The notes beneath the pieces were generated by a model that searched no databases, was not told the DNA's origin, and worked only from the letters and a program-made list of their open reading frames with translations. Of a stretch of DNA of 64,000 bases, positions 7,403 through 16,328 are shown piece after piece. The translations under genes and the position numbers were made by a program. This DNA is from JAIOSF01 sp963677755 (GTDB lineage Bacteria > Campylobacterota > Campylobacteria > Campylobacterales > Arcobacteraceae), in the NCBI GenBank assembly GCA_963677755.1, contig OY782506.1:930001-994000 (forward strand). The letters are read 5' to 3'. Positions within the stretch are counted from its first letter, which is position 1, and each line of letters starts with the position of its first letter.

Positions 7403-9251
7403 AGTTTTTAAGATTTCTTCCTACTTTTGGATGTTTTAATTTTTTAATAGCACTTGATTCAATTTGTCTTACTCTTTCTCTTGTAACACTAAGATTGTTT
7501 CCAATCTCTTCAAGTGTTCTATCACTTCTATCATCAAGTAAACCAAACCTCATTCTTACAACAGCTTGTTCTCTTTCATTTAACTGTCCTAATATTTGAT
7601 CTATTTGACCAAGTAAATCATCGTGCATAATATTGTCAACAGGTGTTGGTGCCTGTGTATCTGCAACAAAGTCACCAAATTTACCATCATCTTCATTTCC
7701 TATAGGAGCATCAAGAGATACTGGTTCTTTAGTGATTTTAATAACTTGTTTTACTTTATCAACTGTAAGTCCAACTTCTTTTGCAATCTCATCTACATCC
7801 GGCTCTCTACCATTTTCCTGAATACCTTTTCTAATGATTTTATTTATTCTATTTATAGTTTCAATCATATGTATTGGAATTCTAATAGTTCTTGCTTGAT
7901 CCGCAATAGCTCTAGAGATTGCTTGTCTAATCCACCATGTTGCATAAGTTGAAAATTTATAACCTTTTTTATATTCAAATTTATCAACAGCTTTCATAAG
8001 ACCAATGTTTCCTTCTTGAATTAAATCCAAGAAAGGTAGTCCTCTATTTGTATATCTTTTTGCAATTGAAACAACAAGTCTTAAATTTGATTTAGCCATT
8101 CTATTTTTAGCTTCATCTGTGATTTTTTTACCTAATTTAATTTGTTCTAAAACTTCAATAAGTTCATCTTCTTCTAAATCAAATCCACCTTCACTAGCTT
8201 GTGCTGTTTGATAAAGCTTTTTGATTTCCATATATGTAGAAACCATTGTAGCTTCAGGAACCATTCCTATAATATCTACCTTTGAAAGTGTAAGAATTTT
8301 ATCTAGAAGTTTTTTATGATTTTCAAGAAGAGTATCATTAAATAAAGGTAACTTATACTCCAATCTTTTTAATTCAACTTCAAATCCATCAGAACTAGAA
8401 AGTGATGTTTCCATTGCTTTAACAATCTCTGCAATTAATTTACTTGTAGGTCCAAGTTCAATTAAACTCTCTTTAATAATTTTCTTTTTAAAAGCACATT
8501 GTAAATCAAATAATAACATATCAGCTTCGTCATCACTTTTTGCTACTTCTTTAGTTATGAACTTCAACCAATCTTTTTTTGCTTTTTCAAGAAGTTTAAA
8601 AGAGTTAATAATCTTTTCAGCTCGTTTATCTAGTTTTTTTTCTTTTGGGTCATACCCTTCATCTTCTGAATCATCAATATCTTCATCAATCTCATCTATT
8701 GTATCATCATCTTCATTATCATCATCAAAGTTTTTGAATAGTTCTTTAACTTTTCTTTCTCTATTTACTAAAGGTTCTTTATATTCTAAAATAAAGTCAA
8801 TGAGATATGGAACAGAACATATGGCATCAAGAATAGTGTTTTCACCTCTTTCCATATTCTGACTAATTTCAACCTCTTCTTCTTTTGTAAGAAGTGGAAC
8901 TTTCCCCATCTCTCGTAAATACATTCTTACAGGAGAATCTGAACGACTCCACTCAAGTAGTTCTTTATTTTTTAAAAGATCAAATTCCTCATTTTCTGGG
9001 TTTTCTTGTCTTTTTATTCTAGCATCTTCTTTTCGTTTGTATTCAAGTTCATTTAATTTTTTTGCGTGTTCTCTTGAACTAACTAAATTTACATTAAAAA
9101 GTTGTTTTTGTGCTATTATTTTTTTTACAATTGCACTTGTAGGTGCTTTTGGAAAAAGTAAAATAAGCTTTTCGTGGGTTAACACACCGTCTTTATTTTC
9201 TTTAAATGTTTTTTCGATTAGTTTGTTTATATCTTTAGTTTTAGCTGCCAT
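7389..9251 (-). CDS. rpoD: RNA polymerase primary sigma factor RpoD
   Basis: The 620-residue protein is the housekeeping sigma factor. An N-terminal region 1.1-like segment is followed by region 1.2 (SDSPVRMYLREMGKVPLL, near 104-121). A long non-conserved acidic insert carries a run of Asp/Glu near 175-200. Region 2 (NLRLVVSIAKRYTNRGLPF and KFSTYATWWIRQAI) follows, and region 4 ends with a helix-turn-helix at SVTRERVRQIESSAIKKL. Length agrees with other group 1 sigma factors of the phylum. It stands alone, divergent from leuD and convergent with the CBS gene. Confidence 0.97.
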   Translation of the reverse strand: MAAKTKDINKLIEKTFKENKDGVLTHEKLILLFPKAPTSAIVKKIIAQKQLFNVNLVSSREHAKKLNELEYKRKEDARIKRQENPENEEFDLLKNKELLEWSRSDSPVRMYLREMGKVPLLTKEEEVEISQNMERGENTILDAICSVPYLIDFILEYKEPLVNRERKVKELFKNFDDDNEDDDTIDEIDEDIDDSEDEGYDPKEKKLDKRAEKIINSFKLLEKAKKDWLKFITKEVAKSDDEADMLLFDLQCAFKKKIIKESLIELGPTSKLIAEIVKAMETSLSSSDGFEVELKRLEYKLPLFNDTLLENHKKLLDKILTLSKVDIIGMVPEATMVSTYMEIKKLYQTAQASEGGFDLEEDELIEVLEQIKLGKKITDEAKNRMAKSNLRLVVSIAKRYTNRGLPFLDLIQEGNIGLMKAVDKFEYKKGYKFSTYATWWIRQAISRAIADQARTIRIPIHMIETINRINKIIRKGIQENGREPDVDEIAKEVGLTVDKVKQVIKITKEPVSLDAPIGNEDDGKFGDFVADTQAPTPVDNIMHDDLLGQIDQILGQLNEREQAVVRMRFGLLDDRSDRTLEEIGNNLSVTRERVRQIESSAIKKLKHPKVGRNLKNYVES

Positions 9252-9375
9252 TTAAATTTATAGCCTTTATTGTAAATTTTAGGGGATATTATACCGAAAC
9301 TTAATTAAAAAAATGATTAATTAATAATATTTTAGATAAAATGCAAAACATTTTACATTGAAGGAAATAGTATAT

Positions 9376-9876
9376 ATGAATAAAATTACTGGAAAAGTAT
9401 GGAACTTTGGTGATAATATAGATACAGATTTAATTATTGCAGCACGTTATTTAAATAGTAGTGATCCTCATCATTTAGCTAAATATGTTATGGAGGATGC
9501 TGACCCTGATTTTGCTTCTAAAGTACAACCAGGTGATATTATAGTTGCTGGTGAAAATTTTGGATGTGGTTCAAGTAGAGAACATGCTCCAATTGCTTTA
9601 AAAGCAGCAGGAGTTGCCGCAATTGTTGCTCCAAGTTTTGCAAGAATATTTTATAGAAATGCATTTAATATGGGATTACCAATATTTGAGCTTAATAGTG
9701 CATCAGAGATAAAAGAGGGTGAATTGATTTCAATAGATTTAGATAAAGGAACTATTGAAAATATTGATAAAGAAAAAACTTATAACTTTACACCAATTCC
9801 CCCTTTTATGCAAGAATTATTAGCGGATGGTGGATTGATGAATTATGCAAAAAAGGAAGCACATGGCAAGTTATAA
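9376..9876 (+). CDS. leuD: 3-isopropylmalate dehydratase, small subunit
   Basis: The 166-residue small (swivel) subunit of isopropylmalate isomerase works in leucine synthesis with LeuC, which is not in this window. The family signature GENFGCGSSREHAP and the IFYRNAFNMGLP segment are present. I start at the ATG at 9376, which has AAGGAA nine bases upstream; an earlier frame start at 9358 would overlap that site. It overlaps leuB by 14 bases, so translation of the two is coupled. Confidence 0.95.
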   Translation: MNKITGKVWNFGDNIDTDLIIAARYLNSSDPHHLAKYVMEDADPDFASKVQPGDIIVAGENFGCGSSREHAPIALKAAGVAAIVAPSFARIFYRNAFNMGLPIFELNSASEIKEGELISIDLDKGTIENIDKEKTYNFTPIPPFMQELLADGGLMNYAKKEAHGKL

Positions 9877-10924
9877 TATCTCTTTAATAAAAGGTGATGG
9901 TATTGGTGTGGAGATTGTAAATGAAGCTGTTAAAGTTTTAGATGCAGTTGGAAAAAAATTTGATATTGATTTTTTATACAAAGAATATTTGATGGGTGGT
10001 GTTGCTATTGATGCAACAGGGAATCCTCTTCCACAAGAAACAATTGATGGTGTTTTAGCTTCTGATGCTTGTTTATTTGGTGCAATTGGTGGACCAAAAT
10101 GGGACTCAAATCCAAGAGAACTTAGACCTGAATCTGGTCTTTTAAGATTTAGAAAAGAGATGGGTGTATTTGCAAACCTTAGACCAGCAGTAGTATATGA
10201 TGAGTTAGTTGATGCAAGTAGTCTAAAAGCAAGTGTTATCAAAGGTGTTGATATTATGGTTGTAAGAGAGCTTATCGGTGGTATATATTTTGGAGAACCA
10301 AAAGGTAAAACTGAAGATAAGGGATGGAATACTATGGTATATACTGTTTCAGAGATTGAAAGAATAGCCCATGTTGCATTTAAATTAGCAATGAAAAGAG
10401 ATAAAAGAGTTTGTTCTATTGATAAAGCAAATGTACTTGATGTAAGCCAACTTTGGAGAGATACTGTTGAGAAAATTGCAGTTGAGTATCCAGAAGTTGA
10501 ATTATCTCATATGTATGTTGATAACTGTGCTATGCAACTTATAGCAAATCCAAAACAATTCGATGTGATACTTACAGGAAATATTTTTGGAGATATTTTA
10601 AGTGATGAGGCTTCTATGTTAAGTGGTTCTATTGGATTATTACCATCAGCTTCTACAGGTGAAAAAACTGCAGTTTATGAACCAATTCATGGGTCAGCTC
10701 CAGATATTGCAGGACTTGGAATTGCAAATCCAATAGCAACTATTTCTAGTGCTTCAATGATGCTTAGATACTCTTTAGATGAAGAGACAGCTGCTGATGC
10801 TATTGATGCTGCAATTAAAAAAGCAATGGCAAATGGTTATAGAACAGGTGACTTAGCTGCCTATGACTGTAAAGAACAAGTAAATTGTTCACAAATGGGA
10901 GATATAATAGCTAGTTATATCTAA
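9863..10924 (+). CDS. leuB: 3-isopropylmalate dehydrogenase
   Basis: The 353-residue enzyme oxidises and decarboxylates 3-isopropylmalate to 2-oxoisocaproate with NAD+. It has the N-terminal IKGDGIG motif, the substrate-binding arginines in LRPESGLLRFRKEMGV, and the metal-binding NIFGDILSDEASML segment. NAD specificity fits the EPIHGSAPDIAG motif followed by an NP-I-A segment. The start at 9863 has AAAAGGAA upstream inside the end of leuD. A strong terminator follows. Confidence 0.96.
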   Translation: MASYNISLIKGDGIGVEIVNEAVKVLDAVGKKFDIDFLYKEYLMGGVAIDATGNPLPQETIDGVLASDACLFGAIGGPKWDSNPRELRPESGLLRFRKEMGVFANLRPAVVYDELVDASSLKASVIKGVDIMVVRELIGGIYFGEPKGKTEDKGWNTMVYTVSEIERIAHVAFKLAMKRDKRVCSIDKANVLDVSQLWRDTVEKIAVEYPEVELSHMYVDNCAMQLIANPKQFDVILTGNIFGDILSDEASMLSGSIGLLPSASTGEKTAVYEPIHGSAPDIAGLGIANPIATISSASMMLRYSLDEETAADAIDAAIKKAMANGYRTGDLAAYDCKEQVNCSQMGDIIASYI

Positions 10925-10939
10925 TATTGTATAGTTATT

Positions 10940-10974
10940 AAAAAAGGGAAAGGTTAAGTGCCTTTCCCTTTTTT
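10940..10974. terminator. Bidirectional terminator after leuB
   Basis: The stem AAAAAAGGGAAAGG / CCTTTCCCTTTTTT has a seven-base loop and lies between leuB and the convergent diguanylate cyclase gene. A-run and T-run flank the GC core, so it should stop transcription from both sides. Confidence 0.9.
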
Positions 10975-10991
10975 ATTATAGATATTGTGTA

Positions 10992-12830
10992 TTAAAAAAG
11001 TTCTACTTGAACTTTTTCTTTATATCTAATAACTTGATCTCTCCCTTTTTCTTTTGCTTCATAAAGTGCAATATCTGCATTTTTTAATACTATATCAAAA
11101 TTTGTAGAATCTTCTGGGAACATAGAAAAACCAATGCTAATTGTTTTTCTTAAAGTATTACCAGCATAAACGGCAATCTCATTTTGACTCACTTTTGTTC
11201 GTATTTTATTTGCTATTTCTAAAACTGAATTTTCACCATCTACTCCAATAAGTAAAATGATAAATTCTTCCCCTCCATATCGAACTACAATATCTGATTC
11301 TCTTACATTTTCATTTAAAATTCTTCCTAATTCTTTTAAAACTAGATCTCCTACATCATGACCATATTCATCATTTACAGATTTAAAATGATCCATATCT
11401 AACATTAAAACACCAATACTGATTTGTTCTCTTAATGCTTGAGGAACAAGTTTTGTTAAATGTTCATCAAGAAATTTTCTATTATAAAGTTTTGTTAGTC
11501 CATCTTTAAATGCTGAAGCTTTTAGGGCTTCGAGTAATAGTTTTACAATAAGTGATGGCGTTGCTTCCATGAAATAGTTTTTAATTAATGGTATGTTTCT
11601 TACTAGTTCATCTAATTCTATTTTTGTATCTAAAATGAAATTAACAATTAAAATAGATTGATCTCCAATATCAATAGAGGTACAATAATAAAATTTTTCA
11701 TCATTAGAAAAATGTGGACATACAGAGTGGTCTTTTACACTCATCACATCATTAGTACTTCTAATAACTCTACAAAGATCAGGATTATTCTTAATGGCAT
11801 CTATACAATAGTTTAAATTGTTTTTTGAATAAACAATTTCTGTTCTATTATCATGGTAGTTTTGTTCCATAAAGTTGAAATTTTTAAGTTTAAATCTATT
11901 GTTTAAAACTTCACCCAATCTGCTGTATATTTCATATTTATCTTTATCAACCTCAATCTCTTTTTTAAATTGGTATATATCTGATAAATCTCCTATTATT
12001 CTTTGAGAATTTAATAATGGATTATTGGTATGATACATCTGATTTCCAATAAAAATATTCAGTTTATTATCTATATCTGTAAAAGTTATACTTAGTCCAT
12101 TAACTAACTGATTGTATTCATTTATTAACTGTTCAGATTCGTCTGATAAACCTTTTCTTTTTATAATATTAGTAAATATACCATTTGATATATTTTTTAT
12201 TTTACCACTTAACTCATCAATAGTTTCAAGGTGTGGTTTTAAAGCTTTATTTGCAAAAAATAGTACTAATAATATAGCAATCAAAGTAAATAACATAATC
12301 ATAATTGCAAGTCTTAATCCAGAAGTCCTAATATCTGAAATATCCATTACTATACTAACAGCACCAAGTGTTTCTCCATAGGATACATCATGACAGCTTA
12401 TACAATTTGCAATATTATTTTGTTCAGCTTTATATGGTATTGTAACTCTTATGGATGTTTTATTTAAAGTTTCTTCTAAAATATATTTCATTTTAGAAGT
12501 ATTCAAAACTTCAATATCAACTTTATCACGTGGTTTTTCTAATCTATTTGCTTTTCCATATTGTTTTATAACATTATCTCCACGAATAATCCATAGCTTA
12601 TCAATATTATCAATATCAGAAACAGAGTTTATGTAAATATCTCTTTGATGCATATTATTATTTATCATATATGAAGTGAGTCCATTTTTTACAACTTCTG
12701 AAATCATTTTAGCTTTGTTTATAGCTGATTGAATACCGTGTTGTCTAAAGTTTAATGATTCAATAATCGTTAAACCTATTCCTATAAATAACATAATAAT
12801 GATGAGTTTAATTAGTATTTTCTTTTTCAT
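10992..12830 (-). CDS. Membrane diguanylate cyclase with periplasmic CxxCH sensor
   Basis: The 612-residue protein has one membrane helix at about 6-26, a periplasmic domain to about 170 and a second helix at 172-195. A cytoplasmic linker and sensor region follow, then a C-terminal GGDEF domain. The periplasmic domain carries CISCH at 143-147, a c-type heme motif resembling DUF3365/Tll0287-like sensors. The active site is GGEEF at 519-523 and the inhibitory RxxD site is RESD at 510-513, so it should make c-di-GMP and be feedback-inhibited. A probable role is turning a redox or gas signal into c-di-GMP. It is followed upstream on the same strand by a second GGDEF gene. Confidence 0.88.
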   Translation of the reverse strand: MKKKILIKLIIIMLFIGIGLTIIESLNFRQHGIQSAINKAKMISEVVKNGLTSYMINNNMHQRDIYINSVSDIDNIDKLWIIRGDNVIKQYGKANRLEKPRDKVDIEVLNTSKMKYILEETLNKTSIRVTIPYKAEQNNIANCISCHDVSYGETLGAVSIVMDISDIRTSGLRLAIMIMLFTLIAILLVLFFANKALKPHLETIDELSGKIKNISNGIFTNIIKRKGLSDESEQLINEYNQLVNGLSITFTDIDNKLNIFIGNQMYHTNNPLLNSQRIIGDLSDIYQFKKEIEVDKDKYEIYSRLGEVLNNRFKLKNFNFMEQNYHDNRTEIVYSKNNLNYCIDAIKNNPDLCRVIRSTNDVMSVKDHSVCPHFSNDEKFYYCTSIDIGDQSILIVNFILDTKIELDELVRNIPLIKNYFMEATPSLIVKLLLEALKASAFKDGLTKLYNRKFLDEHLTKLVPQALREQISIGVLMLDMDHFKSVNDEYGHDVGDLVLKELGRILNENVRESDIVVRYGGEEFIILLIGVDGENSVLEIANKIRTKVSQNEIAVYAGNTLRKTISIGFSMFPEDSTNFDIVLKNADIALYEAKEKGRDQVIRYKEKVQVELF

Positions 12831-12851
12831 TTACAACCTATCTTTTTAAAG

Positions 12852-13805
12852 CTAAAAAAGTTCAATAAAATCTTCTTGCTCTTGTTTAAATCTATAAACA
12901 TTATTTCGTCCAATATCCTGTGCCCCAATAAGTGCAGTTTCTGCATTTTTGACAATTATATTTATATCCGTTGAATCTTCAGGAAACATTGAAACACCAA
13001 TACATACTGTTTTTCTAAATTTATCATTATTTGGAGATAATAAATATGTTTCAGCTAGTTTTTCTCGTAATTGATTAGCTAAGAGGAGAGTTCTTTCCTC
13101 GGAGTCTACATTCATTAATAAAACTAAAAACTCAGCACCACCAAAACGAACTGCAATATCTGAAGATCTTATGTTGTATTTTATCGTATTTGCATAGAGT
13201 TTGAGAAATTTATCTCCAAATTCGTCCCCATGTTCATCATTTACAGCTTGAAATCTATCAATATTAATAAGTAAAGTACCTATTTTCATATTTTCTCTTA
13301 GTGCAAGAGGGATTAGCCTTTTCATCTCTAGGTTAAAAGATATTCTATTTTCAAGTTGTGTTTGTGGGTCAATAAGTGTCGAATTTTTTAGTTCTAAAAG
13401 AATATATTGAATATAAATAATAGGTATGATTTCTTTACAATAACTATTTAATGTAAGTTTATCATATTCAGATAATTCATTGTCTAGTAATATAATTTTT
13501 ATGGCAGTTTCATTAGATATTCTATTGTAGCAATTATAAGTTTTATCACCAAGAATACCTTGGCTGTATAAAACTTCTTCTGTATTGTCATTTATTAAAG
13601 ATATTGTAAAACACTCTATTCCAAATTCTTTTTTTAATTCATTTACAATTTTTTCATATAATATGTCTAAAGTTACGTTATCTTCTATTGAATATTTAAA
13701 AAGATTGATATGTGTTAATTTTGCAATGATATCTTTGACTTCTTTAATATGAACTTCATCAACAATATCATTCAATCGTTCCAATAACGTATCTTTTCGT
13801 TTCAT
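12852..13805 (-). CDS. GGDEF-domain protein with degenerate GGAEF site
   Basis: A 317-residue protein without membrane helices. The first 130 residues show no domain I can name; a GGDEF domain follows. The active site reads GGAEF (about 222-226), with Ala replacing the third-position Asp/Glu that binds metal. The RxxD inhibitory site is intact (RSSD, about 213-216). It is therefore more likely a c-di-GMP-binding protein than an enzyme. Its C-terminus resembles the neighbouring cyclase, suggesting tandem duplication. The ATG at 13805 has AGG eight bases upstream; an ATG two codons earlier is possible. It begins ten bases after the MBL hydrolase stop. Confidence 0.85.
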   Translation of the reverse strand: MKRKDTLLERLNDIVDEVHIKEVKDIIAKLTHINLFKYSIEDNVTLDILYEKIVNELKKEFGIECFTISLINDNTEEVLYSQGILGDKTYNCYNRISNETAIKIILLDNELSEYDKLTLNSYCKEIIPIIYIQYILLELKNSTLIDPQTQLENRISFNLEMKRLIPLALRENMKIGTLLINIDRFQAVNDEHGDEFGDKFLKLYANTIKYNIRSSDIAVRFGGAEFLVLLMNVDSEERTLLLANQLREKLAETYLLSPNNDKFRKTVCIGVSMFPEDSTDINIIVKNAETALIGAQDIGRNNVYRFKQEQEDFIELF

Positions 13806-13814
13806 ATACATGAC

Positions 13815-14408
13815 CTATAAATATCTAAGCCAAGATTTTAGAGATGAATTTTCTTTATATAGTGAAGTACTATCACCATGGCCTGGATAAATTTTAATAT
13901 CTTTTTCCCATGTTAATATCTCATTGATACTTTGTATCATATCTTCAGCACTAGAGTAAGGGAAATCAGCTCTTCCAATTGAACCTTGAAATATAAAGTC
14001 ACCACTAAAAAGGTGATTGTCAATTTCAATTGCACTGCAGCCAGGTGTATGACCAGGAAAATGATGAAATTTTATTTCAACACCATTTATTATTACAGTT
14101 TCATTTCTCTGTACTTTTACATCAGCTTTACTAGATGGAGTACCTTGTGAAAAAGGATCATTTTCTAACATAAAACAATCATCTTTAGGACAATAAATTG
14201 GTATATTGAATTTTTCTTTTACTGCAGCATTACTCCATACATGGTCAAAATGACCATGTGTATTTAGTATTGCAACTGGATTTGTTGTATTTTGAATTAT
14301 CCAGTTAAGAGAATCTACACCAGGGTCGATTATAAAATCTTGATTATCAATTGTTGCAATGTAACAATTTGTTTGATAAGGACCCATAGGTGCTGATTTT
14401 ATATGCAT
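13815..14408 (-). CDS. MBL-fold hydrolase, glyoxalase II-like
   Basis: The 197-residue metallo-beta-lactamase-fold enzyme carries THGHFDHVW as the HxHxDH metal motif, GHTPGCSAIE, an LFSGDFIFQGSIGRADFP segment and YPGHGDST. This is the GloB/YcbL subgroup of single-domain thioester hydrolases; substrate is not known. The start ATG at 14408 overlaps the dnaJ stop by one base (TAATG), so it is translationally coupled to dnaJ. A longer frame to 14420 exists but lacks support. Confidence 0.88.
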   Translation of the reverse strand: MHIKSAPMGPYQTNCYIATIDNQDFIIDPGVDSLNWIIQNTTNPVAILNTHGHFDHVWSNAAVKEKFNIPIYCPKDDCFMLENDPFSQGTPSSKADVKVQRNETVIINGVEIKFHHFPGHTPGCSAIEIDNHLFSGDFIFQGSIGRADFPYSSAEDMIQSINEILTWEKDIKIYPGHGDSTSLYKENSSLKSWLRYL

Positions 14409-15526
14409 TATTTGAACCAACCTTTCACTGTATCACATATTCCACTAAACATATCTTCGTGTGGTTTTGATTCTATTCCAAAGCTTTGTTGTAATTTTTC
14501 TAAAAGTTCTTTTTGTTCACTATTTAAACTATCAGGATAGATAATTTTAATTTGAACTATAAATTTCCCTTTTCCATAACCATTTACACTTTTAACACCT
14601 TCTCCTCTAAAAACAAATTGTTGTTTGTCTTTAGCACCAGCAGGTATTTTAACCTCTATTTCCCCTTTAAGGCTTGGTACTTTTATTGTTTCACCTAAAG
14701 CAATTTGTGTAAAGAATATTGGAACTTCTAGATAGATGTCATCATCATTTCTTACAAAGTGTTTATCTTCTTTCACATTGATTAAAATATATAAATCACC
14801 TCGTGAACCATCAGGTGCAATATTTCCTTTTCCACTTACTCTAATTCTATTTCCGTTATTTACACCCTCAGGAATATCTACAGTAAATTTTTCCTCTTTT
14901 TCATGATAGCCAAGACCAGAACAATCAGAACATTTTTCATTTACAGATTGACCAGTTCCCTCACAATGAGGACAAGTTTGTGCAAAAGTCATAAACCCTT
15001 GTCTCATATGTACTTGTCCTTGCCCTTTACAAGTGCTACATGTGGAAAGCTTTCCACCTTTAGCCCCAGTACCTTTACAAGATTTACATGCTGTTTTATA
15101 TTTGAATTTTATCTCTTTTTTTACACCAAATATTGCTTCATTAAAATCAAGATTAACATTTGCTTCAGTATCTAAGTTGTAGTTATATGTTTTTCTTTGT
15201 CTTTGACGACCTCCGCCACCAAAACCACCAAACATCTCTTCAAAAATAGAACCTAAATCATCAAAGCCTCCTCTAGAGAAACCACCACCTTGTCCATGAC
15301 CTTCTAGTCCTTCTTTTCCATAACGATCATAAATTGCTCTTTTTTCTTCATCACTCAATACTTGATATGCTTCATTTACTGCTTTAAAATTTTCTTCTGC
15401 TTTGCTATCTCCTGGATTTTTATCTGGATGATATTGCATCGCCATTTTTCTATACGCTTTTTTGATTGTGCCTTTATCTGCACTTTTTTCTACTTGTAAA
15501 ATTTCATAATAACAAAGATCTGTCAA
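14408..15526 (-). CDS. dnaJ: Chaperone DnaJ
   Basis: The 372-residue Hsp40 co-chaperone stimulates DnaK ATPase. The J domain has HPD at residues 33-35. A Gly/Phe-rich segment with GGFGGGGRQRQR follows. The zinc domain has four CxxCxGxG repeats (CKSCKGTG, CSTCKGQG, CPHCEGTG, CSDCSGLG), then the C-terminal substrate-binding domain. It starts 68 bases from the divergent recR and is first in a leftward unit with the MBL hydrolase and GGDEF genes. Confidence 0.97.
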   Translation of the reverse strand: MTDLCYYEILQVEKSADKGTIKKAYRKMAMQYHPDKNPGDSKAEENFKAVNEAYQVLSDEEKRAIYDRYGKEGLEGHGQGGGFSRGGFDDLGSIFEEMFGGFGGGGRQRQRKTYNYNLDTEANVNLDFNEAIFGVKKEIKFKYKTACKSCKGTGAKGGKLSTCSTCKGQGQVHMRQGFMTFAQTCPHCEGTGQSVNEKCSDCSGLGYHEKEEKFTVDIPEGVNNGNRIRVSGKGNIAPDGSRGDLYILINVKEDKHFVRNDDDIYLEVPIFFTQIALGETIKVPSLKGEIEVKIPAGAKDKQQFVFRGEGVKSVNGYGKGKFIVQIKIIYPDSLNSEQKELLEKLQQSFGIESKPHEDMFSGICDTVKGWFK

Positions 15527-15594
15527 GTCTATTCCTTTTTTCTATAATTTATAATAGGTTATTATTTTATCTAAATTAAGCTATAATCAATCTT

Positions 15595-16167
15595 ATGAAT
15601 AAAGGATTAGAAAAATTTTATGACCTTGTGGAGTCTTTTGAGATGCTCCCCACTATAGGTAAAAAATCAGCAGTTAGATTAGCATATCATATAGTTACAG
15701 AAAACACCTATACTGGTATGAAATTAGCTCATAGTATAGAAACAGCCATACGAGATATAAGACAATGTATTAGATGTAATGCAATGAGTGAAAACGAGAT
15801 ATGTGAAATTTGTCTTGATAAGGACAGAGATGATGCAAAATTATGTATTGTTCAAAGTGCAAAAGATATATTTATCATAGAAGAATCAAAACAATTTAGT
15901 GGTAAGTATTTTGTCATAGAATCTTTAGAAGATGAGATTATAAAAAAATTATTAAATTTAATTCACTCTTCTAAAGTAACAAATATTTTATTTGCAGTTA
16001 CACCTAGTTTGGCAAATGATGCTTTTATTTTATATATAGAAGATAGATTAAAAGATAAAGATATAAATTTTACAAAAATAGCACAAGGTGTACCTACTGG
16101 AGTGAGTTTAGAAAATGTTGATATCTTATCATTATCAAAAGCAATAAATGGTCAAACTAAGATATAA
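15595..16167 (+). CDS. recR: Recombination mediator RecR
   Basis: The 190-residue protein acts with RecO (and RecF in other phyla) to load RecA at gaps. It has the helix-hairpin-helix region at LPTIGKKSAVRLAYHI, the zinc finger with CIRCNAMSENEICEIC, and a Toprim domain. It ends with GVSLENVDILSLSKAI. It is slightly shorter than the roughly 200 residues of E. coli RecR, normal for Campylobacterota. It stands alone and converges on the small ORF downstream. Confidence 0.95.
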   Translation: MNKGLEKFYDLVESFEMLPTIGKKSAVRLAYHIVTENTYTGMKLAHSIETAIRDIRQCIRCNAMSENEICEICLDKDRDDAKLCIVQSAKDIFIIEESKQFSGKYFVIESLEDEIIKKLLNLIHSSKVTNILFAVTPSLANDAFILYIEDRLKDKDINFTKIAQGVPTGVSLENVDILSLSKAINGQTKI

Positions 16168-16174
16168 ATATATC

Positions 16175-16327
16175 TTAGTTTATAAATCTTTTTTTTGTTT
16201 TATAATAACCTTCAAATCTATTAATAGTTTTGTTTTTTTCTATCTCTTCCAAGGGTTTAGGAAGAGATTTTGTTTTTGAATCTGCTTTGATACTAACTTT
16301 AGGAAGTTTTGATTTGTTTTTTTTCAT
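16175..16327 (-). CDS. Small basic hypothetical protein (50 aa)
   Basis: This short frame starts at the ATG at 16327, one base past the aminotransferase stop codon, and ends at a TAA at 16177-16175. The product is lysine-rich and Pro-containing (KSKLPKVSIKADSKTK) and ends INRFEGYYKTKKRFIN. There is no signal or membrane helix. Its tight coupling to the end of the aminotransferase gene and its filling of the gap up to recR support a real gene, though I do not recognise the family. A role in nucleic-acid or ribosome binding would fit its charge but is a guess. Confidence 0.6.
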   Translation of the reverse strand: MKKNKSKLPKVSIKADSKTKSLPKPLEEIEKNKTINRFEGYYKTKKRFIN

Positions 16328-16328
16328 G

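Noticed and set aside
7623..9255. Plus-strand open frames opposite rpoD
   Set aside because: Ser/Phe-rich translations of the complementary strand of a conserved gene; no start signals.
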